DNA of 64,000 bases from Truepera sp965215315 (GTDB lineage Bacteria; Deinococcota; Deinococci; Deinococcales; Trueperaceae), in the NCBI GenBank assembly GCA_965215315.1, contig CBDCDB010000008.1, positions 124,001 to 188,000 on the forward strand, written 5' to 3'. The notes below the pieces were generated by a model that did not search any database, was not told the origin of the DNA, and was given only the letters and a program-made list of their open reading frames with translations. Within the stretch, counting starts at the first letter, position 1. Every line of letters begins with the position of its first letter. The position numbers and the translations under genes were made by a program. This document shows, in pieces, positions 41,046-50,017 of the stretch.

Positions 41046-41905
41046 TCGAGCGCCGTACGAAGTTTGGCGAGGTCGCGTGCGTGCCCCAGGTTGTCTTCGC
41101 CGGTGGGGGTCTCGAGGAGCATCGGTACTGTATGGTTTGCGGCGGTGAACCGGGCGTCGGCGGCGAGGCGGACAAAGGTGTCCAAGCCGATCTCACCCTC
41201 GCCCAAGTTGGCGTGCCGGTCACGGTACGACGCCAGCGGATACTGCGAATCGTTGAGGTGAAAGCAGCCGATACGTGCCAAACCGACCTGCGCCGCTGCC
41301 TCGTCTAGAAAGTCGGTCAAATCGCTTTCGGTTTGCAGCGCGTAGCCTGCGGCGAACGCGTGACAAGTATCCAGACACACGCCGAGCTGCGCCTTACGGT
41401 CGCTCAGGTTGATGATTTGGCCCAGCTCACTGAGCTTTCGGCCCAGCGTCGTACCTTGACCAGCAGTATTTTCCAGAAGAACCGGAACGTTGGTTTCGGA
41501 TTTCAGGTCAGCGAGTACTTCGTCCAGAGAGCGGGCGACGGCCTCCAGCCCCGCCTCGACCCCCTCACCTAAATGCGCTCCCGGATGCACGACCAGACCC
41601 TTGACGCCGAGTTCATGACACCTCTCCAACTCGTCTTTAAGGGCGGCCCTAGACTTCGCAAGCGTTTCCGGATTCGTGGCGGACAAATTGATAAGGTAAG
41701 ACGCGTGGGCGATGACCGGCGGGTTGCCGTGCGCTGTCCGCGCCGCCTCATACTTTGCACGCTCCGCTTCGCTCAGCGGTTTAGCCGCCCAGCGGTTGGC
41801 ATTTTTAACAAAGATCTGGAGCGCGTCGCAGTGGATCGCGGCCGCGTTACCGAAAGCTTTCGCTACTCCGCCCGCGGTAGAGACGTGTGCGCCGAGTTGC
41901 GCCAT
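41042..41905 (-). CDS. nfo: deoxyribonuclease IV (AP endonuclease, Nfo family)
   Basis: Cleaves abasic sites in base excision repair. A 287-aa TIM barrel with the three-metal site motifs GAHVSTAGGV, HASYLINLSATNPE, VLLENTAGQGTTLG, LGVCLDTCHAFAAGY and HLNDSQYPLASYRDRHANLGEGEIG. Start ATG 41905. It is coupled to a small membrane protein. AP endonuclease IV is common in Deinococcota, known for strong DNA repair. Confidence 0.96.
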   Translation of the reverse strand: MAQLGAHVSTAGGVAKAFGNAAAIHCDALQIFVKNANRWAAKPLSEAERAKYEAARTAHGNPPVIAHASYLINLSATNPETLAKSRAALKDELERCHELGVKGLVVHPGAHLGEGVEAGLEAVARSLDEVLADLKSETNVPVLLENTAGQGTTLGRKLSELGQIINLSDRKAQLGVCLDTCHAFAAGYALQTESDLTDFLDEAAAQVGLARIGCFHLNDSQYPLASYRDRHANLGEGEIGLDTFVRLAADARFTAANHTVPMLLETPTGEDNLGHARDLAKLRTALE

Positions 41906-42200
41906 GCTAATGGGCTCCGCTCGAGCACCCGTCTGTTTTTACGTGGGTAAGGTGCTCTTTGCTATAAAGATTGAGGCGGTTCAAGAAGAAAAGCATACCG
42001 GTTTGTACCGTAAATGTCACCGCGCGTATGTCGCCCTACTCGTTGCAACGAGACACCTGCGAGTCTGCAACCGTTTTTGCGCTCCGTTAAGGGGGTAGAC
42101 CGAACGAGGCGCTGATATACGTTCAGGTGTCCGTCACTCGGTCTAAACCGTGCCGGGGCTACTTCCGGAAGTTGTTGTGAAGGTTGCTGTGATTAAACCC
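41906..42200. other. 295-bp intergenic region without a gene
   Basis: Lies between the divergent nfo and sulfotransferase genes. It contains an 8-bp inverted repeat TAGACCGA (42096-42103) and TCGGTCTA (42138-42145) with 34 nt between arms, too far for a simple terminator. No tRNA-like cloverleaf or open frame with a recognisable product was seen. Confidence 0.35.
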
Positions 42201-42235
42201 TTACGTTTGCCGAGACCTGCTATTAGAATAGTTTT
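42201..42235 (+). promoter_or_regulatory. leaderless promoter of the sulfotransferase gene
   Basis: TTACGT (42201-42206), 17-bp spacer, TAGAAT (42224-42229), 6 nt (AGTTTT), ATG 42236. This is one of the few leaderless starts here with a fair -35 at the canonical distance. Confidence 0.65.
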
Positions 42236-43234
42236 ATGCCAGCTGCGGAGAAAACGCCCGTTCCTGCTCCCATGTTTATTGTCGGAGCCCCTAGAAGCGG
42301 AACCAAGCTGCTACGTACGCTCCTCAACAATCACCCCGACATCTCACTGGGTCACGAGGGTAACTTCATCCCTCGGTTCGTCAATCATTTTGGTCTTACC
42401 GCCGACCTCTCACAACCTCAGCTTTGGCGGAAGATCTACGATCAGTTTATTCGTTCAGCCTTCTACACTACGCCGGAAAGCAAGGCTGTAAGCTTTTCTG
42501 AAGCGGACTTCTTAGAAGCGCTGGCTGCTCGTCAAAACCCGACGTGGGCCGACGTTTTTGAGATTCTGTTGCGCCCTTACGGCCCGAAGCCGCACGCACA
42601 TATTTACGGTGACAAGTCTCACGGCTACCTCAACGATGTAGAACTGCTACGGGCCGTTTTCCCTCACGTCCGGCTTATCTTTCTGGTACGAGATCCGAGA
42701 GACCAAGCGTTGTCAGCGGCTGATATCTGGAACCGTCATCCGCTCCGCTCCGCGCAGCTTTGGGCGAACGTCGCGCAGAGGGCCGTGCGAGCGGGATTGG
42801 ACACAAGCCCCGACGCCTTAACCGTACGCTACGAAGACCTTACCAACAGCACCGAGGACGAGTTGAAGCATATCTGCACCTTTTTAGCGCTCGAGCCCGT
42901 ACCTGAAATGCATCTGCTGCTAAACCCGGCAGAAAGTGAACGTAAAGGTCGTCAACTTAAAACTGTCACCAGACAACACGCCAAATATCGTGATCTGCTC
43001 TCACCAAAAATGATCAAGGACATTAGCGAAATCACCTTGCCCTACCTGGCTACTTACAACTATCCAGCAGAAGGAGCCGTAAGGCACCGTCAGCTCGGCC
43101 GGTTGCAACGGCGTCTGCTTGGCTACCGAGACGGCCTTGCTTCACTGAACTTCCATATAAAGCAAAAAGGCTTGCAAAAAGGAACTGTTTACTATCTGAA
43201 GAGGCGCTACGAAGCCTTTTCAGGATCACGTTAG
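42236..43234 (+). CDS. PAPS-dependent sulfotransferase family protein
   Basis: Transfers sulfate from PAPS to an unknown acceptor. In the 332-aa protein the 5'-phosphosulfate loop is FIVGAPRSGTKLLRTLLNNHP near residue 16, and the 3'-phosphate site is LIFLVRDPRDQALSAADIW. The region after it (VRYEDLTNSTEDELKHICTFL) is also typical. The basic C-terminal 60 residues (RQLGRLQRRLLGYRDGL) could contact a membrane or polyanion. The acceptor may be a surface glycan, as for many bacterial members. The gene stands alone, between a repair operon and the helicase. Confidence 0.87.
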   Translation: MPAAEKTPVPAPMFIVGAPRSGTKLLRTLLNNHPDISLGHEGNFIPRFVNHFGLTADLSQPQLWRKIYDQFIRSAFYTTPESKAVSFSEADFLEALAARQNPTWADVFEILLRPYGPKPHAHIYGDKSHGYLNDVELLRAVFPHVRLIFLVRDPRDQALSAADIWNRHPLRSAQLWANVAQRAVRAGLDTSPDALTVRYEDLTNSTEDELKHICTFLALEPVPEMHLLLNPAESERKGRQLKTVTRQHAKYRDLLSPKMIKDISEITLPYLATYNYPAEGAVRHRQLGRLQRRLLGYRDGLASLNFHIKQKGLQKGTVYYLKRRYEAFSGSR

Positions 43235-43533
43235 TATCTATAGCAGGTATCAGCTAGTTTGAGACGCTCTGGGACAATGATTGTCGTTCCCGCGAAGGAC
43301 TTCGTATAGCACGCACCCCTAAGAGATAATAGCTGCGAGCTTCGCGCTCAGTAGGTGTGATCATTGCTATAACTGTAAGCATCTAAAGCTGAACTTTACG
43401 CCAGCCGAACTATTGCTCCTTATTTCCAACTCAAATACGGCCCCTCAGCGTAGCTCGGTGTAGGCTTGAGCTACTGCTTTCTTCACGATGGTCAAAGCGT
43501 GCGACTTGGCTGAGAGTTAGCTGAAAGGCACCT
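43235..43533. repeat. 299-bp intergenic region with a dispersed repeat copy
   Basis: 43238-43257 matches 40421-40440 with one mismatch, and 43242-43270 matches 49652-49680 with five mismatches in 29. The shared core ends in TTGAGACGCTCT. The region also serves as the 5' leader of the DEAD-box helicase, whose cold-shock relatives often have long leaders. No gene is seen. Confidence 0.45.
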
Positions 43534-44856
43534 ATGACACAAACGGTACAACCTACACAATCTTCAACGGAAACTTCTCCCTTCGATTTCGGTCTCGACC
43601 GCCGCGTTTTCGCGGGCGTCAAGGCCGCTGGGTACACTAAACCGACGCCGATCCAGGAGCAGGCGATTCCTGCTGCGATGGCGGGTCAGGATATTTTAGG
43701 TCTCGCGCAAACTGGGACGGGTAAAACCGCCGCGTTCGTGTTGCCGCTCCTTCATAGGCTCGTCGGCGGCCCGCGTGGACAGGTGCGAGCGCTCGTCGTC
43801 GCGCCGACCCGTGAACTTGCCGAGCAGATTCACAACGATATCAAAACGCTCGGGCAGGGTACTAAACTGCGAAGCGCCACGGTTTACGGCGGCGTCGGGA
43901 TGAGCCCTCAGGCTCAGGCACTGCGCGGCGGCGCGGACATCATCGTCGCGTGTCCGGGGCGGCTGTTAGATCACCTTGAGCGCGGTACCGGGACACTTTC
44001 GAAGCTCGAGGTGATCGTGTTAGACGAAGCCGACCAGATGTTCGATATGGGCTTCTTACCTGCGATTCGCGCTATCGTCAAACGTGTTCCAAAAACCTCT
44101 CAAAAGATGCTCTTTTCGGCGACGATGCCCCGAGATCTGCGCCACCTCGCCGAGGCGATTTTGCAGCAGCCGGTCACGGTCGAGATCGGCCTTTCGGCCC
44201 CCGCCGAAACGGTCTCCCATGCTCTTTATCCCGTCGCCAGACAGCAAAAAACCGAGTTGCTCAAGCACCTTTTGCGTCATACCGATACGCGTTCGGCGCT
44301 CGTTTTTACCCGGACCAAACACGGGGCCAAGCGCTTGGCCGAACAGCTCGACCGCGATAACTTTTTCGCCACCTCGCTCCAGGGCAACCTGTCGCAAAAC
44401 AAACGGCAGCGGGCGCTCGACGCGTTTCGTGCCGGTGACGTTCATATTCTCGTAGCGACCGATATCGCGGCTCGCGGCATCGATGTGTCGGGCGTGTCAC
44501 ACGTGATTAACTACGACGTACCGATGACCGCCGAAGCGTACACCCACCGCTTGGGCCGTACCGGGCGGGCTGAGCGGAGCGGTGAAGCGGTAACTTTTGT
44601 CACCGCCGATGACGACAAAGCGGTTCGCACGATTGAGCGGGCGTTAGGACGACTCGAGCGCGTCACTTTAGACAGTTTCAGCTACGACGCGGCGACCGCA
44701 TCGTCTCCTGACACTCGGCGGCAGTCCGGGCGAAGCGGTGAACAACGTAGCGGTGCGGCGCGGCGGGGCACACCTAACCGCAGTTCGCCCAGCCGCAACG
44801 CACGCAGGGGCGGCGCAAACCCGAACAAACGGGGTTCTTCCGGGCGCTCAAAGTAG
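43534..44856 (+). CDS. DEAD-box RNA helicase
   Basis: An ATP-dependent RNA helicase of the RhlE/CsdA type, 440 aa. All motifs are present: Q motif TPIQEQAI, I AQTGTGKT, Ia PTRELAEQ, II DEAD, III SAT, IV LVFTRTKHGAKRLAEQL, V ATDIAARGIDV, VI HRLGRTGR. The last 70 residues are a basic, Arg/Ser/Gly-rich tail (GEQRSGAARRGTPNRSSPS) for nonspecific RNA binding. ATG 43534 has AAAGG 5 nt upstream. It ends 5 bp from the convergent YsnF-type gene. Likely role: ribosome assembly or RNA decay, especially in cold. Confidence 0.95.
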   Translation: MTQTVQPTQSSTETSPFDFGLDRRVFAGVKAAGYTKPTPIQEQAIPAAMAGQDILGLAQTGTGKTAAFVLPLLHRLVGGPRGQVRALVVAPTRELAEQIHNDIKTLGQGTKLRSATVYGGVGMSPQAQALRGGADIIVACPGRLLDHLERGTGTLSKLEVIVLDEADQMFDMGFLPAIRAIVKRVPKTSQKMLFSATMPRDLRHLAEAILQQPVTVEIGLSAPAETVSHALYPVARQQKTELLKHLLRHTDTRSALVFTRTKHGAKRLAEQLDRDNFFATSLQGNLSQNKRQRALDAFRAGDVHILVATDIAARGIDVSGVSHVINYDVPMTAEAYTHRLGRTGRAERSGEAVTFVTADDDKAVRTIERALGRLERVTLDSFSYDAATASSPDTRRQSGRSGEQRSGAARRGTPNRSSPSRNARRGGANPNKRGSSGRSK

Positions 44857-44860
44857 CGCT

Positions 44861-45565
44861 TTAGGCGTCTCCGCGCTCCGTTTTATCGCCGGTTTCATCA
44901 TCGGAGCGCTCGACGCTCACCTCTTCACGCCTGAGCGTGACCTGCTGCGGCTCGCGCCGTTCGGTCCGCTGCGTGGTAATTCGCACCTCTTCGACGAGCA
45001 TCAGCTGCTTGCTGACGACCAATACTTCCTCAAAAACAGGGACGACCGCCGTGTCGCCTTCATAACGTACCGGCACGGCTTCGTCTACCGGCTGACCTAT
45101 CTTGACCCTTTCAACTGCAACGCGTTCTTGGGTGAGCGGCACATCGACCGTTTCGGAGCGCTCTGTGACGTATTTGCGGAGCTGAACCCGGCTCTTTTCG
45201 ACCGTGCGTTTGCCGACAGAGAGCACCTCTCGGGCCAAAGAGATGACAGTATCGTCCTTTGAGGCCGTCTGTGCGGACGTTTCTAAGGTGTCAGCCGGTA
45301 ATGTGGTCTCTGAAGCGGCCTCAGTTTCCAGCTCAGTTTGCGCCGCGTACTCGCGCAGTTTGAGCCGGAGGTCGTAACGACCGTCAGCTCTGGGTACAAG
45401 CAGTTCAGTTGGGACGAGAAACTGCGCTCCGCCGTCTAGGTGTAAAAGCAGCTGTTCGCCCGTCCCTTTGCTCACGTCGGTCTGGACGGGCTCGAGCCGG
45501 GCACTAAAGGACAAGCCTTCAGCGTCGACGATAACTACATTTGTAGCTGCGTCTGTTTCACTCAT
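44861..45565 (-). CDS. YsnF/DUF2382-domain stress protein (copy 1)
   Basis: A 234-aa protein whose C-terminal half is a DUF2382 (YsnF/AvaK) domain: EVLSVGKRTVEKSRVQLRKYV, then VERVKIGQPVDEAVPVRYEG, VVPVFEEVLVVSKQLMLVEEVRITTQ. The N-terminal 100 residues have a PRC-barrel-like strand pattern (VVIVDAEGLSFSARLEP). It differs from the two copies upstream, which start with a 17M/YflT-like domain. I chose ATG 45565 (MSETDAATN) over an upstream ATG 45799 because the latter adds 78 residues that overlap copy 2. DUF2382 proteins are linked to stress responses; the mechanism is unknown. Confidence 0.8.
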   Translation of the reverse strand: MSETDAATNVVIVDAEGLSFSARLEPVQTDVSKGTGEQLLLHLDGGAQFLVPTELLVPRADGRYDLRLKLREYAAQTELETEAASETTLPADTLETSAQTASKDDTVISLAREVLSVGKRTVEKSRVQLRKYVTERSETVDVPLTQERVAVERVKIGQPVDEAVPVRYEGDTAVVPVFEEVLVVSKQLMLVEEVRITTQRTERREPQQVTLRREEVSVERSDDETGDKTERGDA

Positions 45566-45614
45566 GTGGTCTACGCATAGCTTTCTCCCTAGTGCTGGCC
45601 TTTCTAAAAATGAT

Positions 45615-45637
45615 GCTCCTAGCGCGTGACTAGGAGC
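45615..45637 (-). terminator. hairpin terminator after stress protein copy 2
   Basis: GCTCCTAG (45615-45622) pairs with CTAGGAGC (45630-45637). On the minus strand a T-run (CATTTTTAG) follows. It lies 39 bp past the copy 2 stop. Confidence 0.7.
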
Positions 45638-45675
45638 TGATTGGGTAGGTTGTATATGAATAAACTTAGTGAACC

Positions 45676-46545
45676 CTAGCTTTTGCCGCGCAACTTGTTC
45701 CAGGCGTTCCTGACACTGCCCTTTGCTTCGTCCCAAGTCCCTTTGTCTTGATGTTTGCTCTCCCAGTCGGTACGCGCTTGGCCTTCGACTTCGTGCCACT
45801 CACGACCTTTATGCTGTGGATCTGAAGCGAGCGACTCGCCGTAGCTCGAGCCGAGCTGCTCGATCTCAACGTCGGCGCGGCGTACGGTATCCCGAACCGT
45901 CTCCGTGCGGGTTTCAACCTCTTTCCCCACCACCACTTCTTCGACGACCCTGGCCTCTTTCGCCACAACCGCCTCTTCGTCAGTTTCAGTGAACTCTATC
46001 GTTTTTTCGGTAAACAGGTCGTCGGCGTCGCTGACGCTGCGGTCAACCGCTTGCCGGTCGACGTTGATCGTTTCGTCGCGAAGCGAGACTTGTTCTTCAA
46101 CCTCACGTTCAGAAACCACCCGTTTGACCCGGACACCACCGCGCTCAACTGCACGCTTGCCGACCTGGAGCTGCTCTTCAACGACCTCTAAACGCTCTTC
46201 ACCGGTGCTGCCCGCAGTACCGGTAGCGGTTTGCGCGTCGTCCGCAGCGTACTGGGCGTCGCTGCCTGAAGCGGTGTAGTAACGGTTCATAATGGCGACG
46301 GCTTCGTCGGTTTGCGTATCTTCGGCGCGGGCGACGACGATAGCTCCGTCCTGAGTAACACTGCTTGCATAATCACGGGCGTCATCGGCTTCGACCCCGT
46401 CATTCTGAAGTTGGGACTCCAGGTCGCTGCTGCTACCCTTGTACTGGGTGACGTTGCTGCTGCTAAAACCGCTGCTCTGCAGGTCTTTTACGACGTCATC
46501 GGCTACGCTGGTACTGTCAAAAACGCCAATCACATTGTTCATCAT
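45676..46545 (-). CDS. YsnF/DUF2382 stress protein with N-terminal YflT/17M-like domain (copy 2)
   Basis: A 289-aa protein. Residues 1-95 form a general-stress 17M/YflT-like domain (NNVIGVFDSTSVADDVVKDL, GAIVVARAEDTQTDEAVAIM). Residues 115-235 are DUF2382 (LEVVEEQLQVGKRAVERGGV, EEAVVAKEARVVEEVVVGKE). The C-terminal tail is polar and W-rich (REWHEVEGQARTDWESKHQD). AGGAG precedes ATG 46545, with ATG 46542 as an alternative. It is clearly paralogous to copy 3. The very acidic, charged composition fits a soluble, protein-protecting role, which is inference. Confidence 0.85.
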   Translation of the reverse strand: MMNNVIGVFDSTSVADDVVKDLQSSGFSSSNVTQYKGSSSDLESQLQNDGVEADDARDYASSVTQDGAIVVARAEDTQTDEAVAIMNRYYTASGSDAQYAADDAQTATGTAGSTGEERLEVVEEQLQVGKRAVERGGVRVKRVVSEREVEEQVSLRDETINVDRQAVDRSVSDADDLFTEKTIEFTETDEEAVVAKEARVVEEVVVGKEVETRTETVRDTVRRADVEIEQLGSSYGESLASDPQHKGREWHEVEGQARTDWESKHQDKGTWDEAKGSVRNAWNKLRGKS

Positions 46546-46603
46546 GGTTTTCTCCTGATTGTCTCGAGATGTCTGAAGTTATCCGAAGTTCCTAGCGGTC
46601 AAA

Positions 46604-46635
46604 GTTTTGGGGTCACTGAGTTCAAACCCCAAAAC
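46604..46635 (-). terminator. hairpin terminator after stress protein copy 3
   Basis: GTTTTGGGG (46604-46612) pairs with CCCCAAAAC (46627-46635), a 14-nt loop, followed on the minus strand by TTTGACC. It separates copies 2 and 3, so each is probably an independent transcript. Confidence 0.65.
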
Positions 46636-46685
46636 CTTCAGCTACTTGGCTGGCCTCTTCCTTGCCATCCCTGCGTCACGCCGGT

Positions 46686-47663
46686 CTAGCGCTGGTTACG
46701 GTTGCCTTCCCAGCTCGAGCGCACGCTGTCTTTAACCTCATCCCAGCTGCGACCGTCTTGATTGTCGCGCTCATAGTCAGCCCGCGCCTCGTGCTCGAAG
46801 TCGTGCCATTCACGGTTCTCATAACGGGTGTCGCCCGCCAAGTTCTGACCATAGCTCTGCGCGATCTCTTCGATTTCCACGTCGGCGCGGCGTACCGTAT
46901 CCCGCACCGTTTCGGTACGCTGTTCAACATCTTTGCCGACGACCACCTCTTCGACGACGTGTGCTTCTTTAGCGACGACGGCCTCTTCGTCGGTTTCGGT
47001 AAACTCATACGTCTTCTCGGTGAAAAGGTCGTCGTTGGCCCTGTCCGAACTGCTAAGCGTACGGTCAACCGATTGGCGGTCGACGCGGATGGTCTCGTCA
47101 CGGAGTGTAACCTGCTCTTCGACTGCCTGCTCAGTGACAACCCGGCGTACTCTCATCCCGCCGCGCTCGACGTCGCGCTTGCCAACCTTAAGGCGCTCTT
47201 CAACAACGTCTAGACGCGCCTCGTCACCGCCTGAAGTTGCGGTATCCGAGGTCATAGTGCCCCTGTCGGTCACGTCGGCTGAGGTTCCTAGCATGTCGGC
47301 ACCTATAATCTCTTCGTCTACGGTGTCCATATCCGCACCGGTAGCAGGTGTGCCAGCCGCATAGTCGGCGTCCAGACCACCGCTCTCGGTTCCGGCGTAA
47401 CGGTTCATGATTTCGACCGCTTCATCGACGTGGCTGTCTTCGACCCGTACCGAAACGAGTGCGCCGCCCTGCCGCAACCCTTCAGCGTAGTAGTCTGCGT
47501 CGGCGCTTGCAACACCTTCACGCTCTAATTCGCGCTCAATGCCACCCTGATCCCCTTCAAAACGGTTGATGTTGTTGTTTTTGAACCCGTTGTCTTTTAG
47601 CTCCGAGACCACTTGGTCGGCGACGCTTTTGCTTTCAAACAGACCAATTACATTGTTTGCCAT
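46686..47663 (-). CDS. YsnF/DUF2382 stress protein with N-terminal YflT/17M-like domain (copy 3)
   Basis: A 325-aa paralog of copy 2 with the same order: YflT/17M-like (NNVIGLFESKSVADQVVSEL, GALVSVRVEDSHVDEAVEIM), a longer linker (residues 95-150, rich in D/T/G), DUF2382 (LDVVEERLKVGKRDVERGGM, EEAVVAKEAHVVEEVVVGKD) and a W-containing charged tail. GGAGA lies 7 nt before ATG 47663. Upstream is a 521-bp intergenic region that probably contains stress-responsive control. Confidence 0.85.
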   Translation of the reverse strand: MANNVIGLFESKSVADQVVSELKDNGFKNNNINRFEGDQGGIERELEREGVASADADYYAEGLRQGGALVSVRVEDSHVDEAVEIMNRYAGTESGGLDADYAAGTPATGADMDTVDEEIIGADMLGTSADVTDRGTMTSDTATSGGDEARLDVVEERLKVGKRDVERGGMRVRRVVTEQAVEEQVTLRDETIRVDRQSVDRTLSSSDRANDDLFTEKTYEFTETDEEAVVAKEAHVVEEVVVGKDVEQRTETVRDTVRRADVEIEEIAQSYGQNLAGDTRYENREWHDFEHEARADYERDNQDGRSWDEVKDSVRSSWEGNRNQR

Positions 47664-48184
47664 GAACTTTCTCCTTTTCTGTGTAGTTCGCGGGCAGCGG
47701 TGGGTCGATGGGTCCCTGTACTACCGAGAACCCATTCTCTCTGCACGCTGCTCGCCTCCGCGCATAAAGTGCATGATGTCACCCTATGTACCAAAACAAT
47801 GTATGCATTTACCCCATGTGTTAAGACTATAAGACATGATATTCGCACTAACCTTTTGGTCAATGAGATAACAGAGTGCTTCAGGGAGGCGGCGTTGACG
47901 GATAAAAACAAAGCCCCAAAAACTATACTTAGCTGCGGCTCACCTCACGGTGTAGCTGTTTTACGGCAACGCACGTATGGCATTTGCACGAGACGAGGAG
48001 CGTAAATAATTTTTGCGAAAGAGCTTTCAGTCCCGCGTTTACTGTCTGTCGGCAAGTAGTTTGGAACAGTTCTAATACGAAGCTTTCGACCGTAACAAGT
48101 AAGCTGACAAACCTCCAAACGAGGTTGATCTTACAGTCCGCCCTACAGTTATCAGGAAGTGTTTGCCTGCATGATAGGTAAACA
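47664..48184. other. 521-bp divergent intergenic region, no gene seen
   Basis: Separates stress protein copy 3 from the PAS-LuxR regulator. It must hold both promoters. I found no clear hairpin or long palindrome. The near-palindromic ATGTATGCAT lies at about 47802-47811. An unusually long spacer for this dense genome suggests extended regulatory input or a small RNA that I cannot confirm. Confidence 0.35.
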
Positions 48185-49633
48185 GTGAGTATTGCACCAG
48201 CCGACAACCGCACCCAGCTCGAGGCCATCATCACCGACCTCAGTACAGGGATCATCACGGTTGGGCCGGACGGTGCACTGCGTTACGCCAACCGCGCTGC
48301 GCTCGAGCTGCACGGCGTTTCCGAACTCGCCGGACTCGGCGCGACGCTCAGGGGCTATCAGCGGGCGTTTCGGCTGCTCGACCTGACCGATACGCCGCTC
48401 GCGCCGAGCGCCTATCCGCTGGGGCTGCTTCTAGCCGGTCAGACCTTCACCGACCTTATCGTCAAGGTGCCGGCAGGGGACGACGTGCGCGTTCACCGTT
48501 GCCGAGGCGTCAGCGTTAAAGATGCTGCGGGCAGAACGGACTTTTTCGCCCTCTTTTTAGAAGACGAGACCGAGCAGTTCGACGCTGAAGCGCGGTTCGA
48601 GCGAACCTTCGCCGCAAATCCGGCCCCGGCGCTGATCAACCGCCTTTCCGACCTGCGGTTTATCAAGGTCAACCCCGGCTTCTTGGAGATGACCGGGTTT
48701 CGGCGTGGTGAGGTCATCGGGCGCACCGCGTATGAGTTCGACGTTTTTTCCGGTGTGGAAAACCGTGAGGCAGTACTCGAGAAGTTTCATAACGGCGAGG
48801 TGATCCGGGCGCTCGAGTCCTATTTGAGCGTCAGCAACGGCGGCAAAAAGTTCGTGGTCGTCGGCGGGCAACCGCTCGAGGTCAGCAACGAGCCGTGTAT
48901 GCTCCTGACGTTCATCGATCTAGACGCCCGCAAACGCGCCGAGGACGCGCTCGCAGGGAGCGAAGAGCGGTTTTCCAAGGCGTTTAATTTGGCTCCGGTC
49001 GCAGGGGTTATCAGTACTGCAAACGACGGACGTATCCTAAACACCAACGCTGCGTTCAAAAAGCTTACAGGCTACGGCGCGAACGAGGCGGCGGGGCGCA
49101 CGACCGCCGAACTCGGCTTATGGAAAACGGAGGGTGAACGGGTGGTTGCCGATCTGCTCCGTACCCGGCGCAGCTACCACGACTTGGAGCTTAGACTGCA
49201 CACCCGAGCCGGCGACGTCCGCGACGTGCTGGTCTCGGCGGAAACTTTGGAGGTTAGCGGGCAGCGGTGCGTGTTGTGGATGTTCCATGATGTGAGCGAG
49301 TGGAAACGCACCGAAGCCGAACTCGTCGAAGCGGTGGGTTTGGTGATGAGAGACGCCGACTGGCTGGGCAAAACGCTGACCCAGAAGCTGCTGAGCGTCC
49401 GAGGTAAAAACCCTTCACTCGAAACGTCCGCCAAACTCGCGCGGCTGACCGTGCGTGAGCGGCAGGTGCTGGGGCTTATCTGTCAGGGGGAGCCGAGCGC
49501 GGAAATCGCTCAAAAACTCGGCGTTGCGGGAAATACGGTGCGGAACTACGTCTCGAGTCTCTACAAAAAGCTCGGCGTCCACTCCCGCGCCGAACTCATC
49601 GTCTGGGCCAAACGCCATAATGTTTTGCTTTAA
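48185..49633 (+). CDS. PAS-domain LuxR-family transcriptional regulator
   Basis: A 482-aa sensor-regulator. Three PAS domains lie at about residues 10-125 (IITDLSTGIITVGPDGALRY), 140-265 (FERTFAANPAPALINRLSDL) and 270-390 (FSKAFNLAPVAGVISTANDG). A short linker leads to a LuxR/GerE helix-turn-helix at about 415-475 (LTVRERQVLGLICQGEPSAE, NTVRNYVSSLYKKLGVHSRA). There is no receiver domain, so the PAS domains probably sense the signal directly (ligand, redox or light). Start GTG 48185 with AGGT 5 nt upstream is weak. It faces the stress-protein genes, a plausible target, but that is inference. Confidence 0.88.
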   Translation: MSIAPADNRTQLEAIITDLSTGIITVGPDGALRYANRAALELHGVSELAGLGATLRGYQRAFRLLDLTDTPLAPSAYPLGLLLAGQTFTDLIVKVPAGDDVRVHRCRGVSVKDAAGRTDFFALFLEDETEQFDAEARFERTFAANPAPALINRLSDLRFIKVNPGFLEMTGFRRGEVIGRTAYEFDVFSGVENREAVLEKFHNGEVIRALESYLSVSNGGKKFVVVGGQPLEVSNEPCMLLTFIDLDARKRAEDALAGSEERFSKAFNLAPVAGVISTANDGRILNTNAAFKKLTGYGANEAAGRTTAELGLWKTEGERVVADLLRTRRSYHDLELRLHTRAGDVRDVLVSAETLEVSGQRCVLWMFHDVSEWKRTEAELVEAVGLVMRDADWLGKTLTQKLLSVRGKNPSLETSAKLARLTVRERQVLGLICQGEPSAEIAQKLGVAGNTVRNYVSSLYKKLGVHSRAELIVWAKRHNVLL

Positions 49634-50017
49634 GAAGCCGCAGATAGTATCAGCAGTTATTATCTGGCTTGAGACGCTCTTTATAAGCGTTTTGCAGTCT
49701 AGCAGCCACATTCTGCAATGACACCTGTATCAACCTTTTATGCAGATGCTGTATCTAGTCGACAACGTTCAACCGATTTTCTTCTGTTGGTACGCATACT
49801 TCGACGAACACCTGACTGTGCTCCTCAAAGGTCTAGCTGCTGAGGCGTGGCTCAAGTAGGTTCGCAGCAACCTTTTCCAAGAACGCCGAAGCGCGTAGCG
49901 AACTGCCGAGCTGACCGTCAAGCAGGTACTAGCCCAAAGCGCCCAACTGGACTAAGCCAAACGCCCGATGCCGTGACCCTTTAGGTTTTATAAACTAGAT
50001 TGACAGAAAGGGGTCAG
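49634..50017. repeat. 384-bp intergenic region with dispersed repeat and decayed coding DNA
   Basis: 49652-49680 is the diverged third copy of the repeat at 43242-43270. After it a stop-broken stretch (about 49740-49960) reads like eroded transposase DNA (for example YLVDNVQPIFF, LTVLLKGLAAEAWLK) but I cannot name the family. TATAAA near 49990 and the AAAGGGG ribosome binding site belong to the next gene. Confidence 0.4.

Noticed and set aside
42096..42145. TAGACCGA/TCGGTCTA inverted repeat as a terminator or riboswitch
   Set aside because: Arms are short and 34 nt apart with no T-run, and it lies between divergent genes where no terminator is expected.
44738..45262. 174-codon plus-strand frame overlapping the helicase end and stress protein copy 1
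   Set aside because: It is the antisense shadow of the DUF2382 gene and has no domain of its own.
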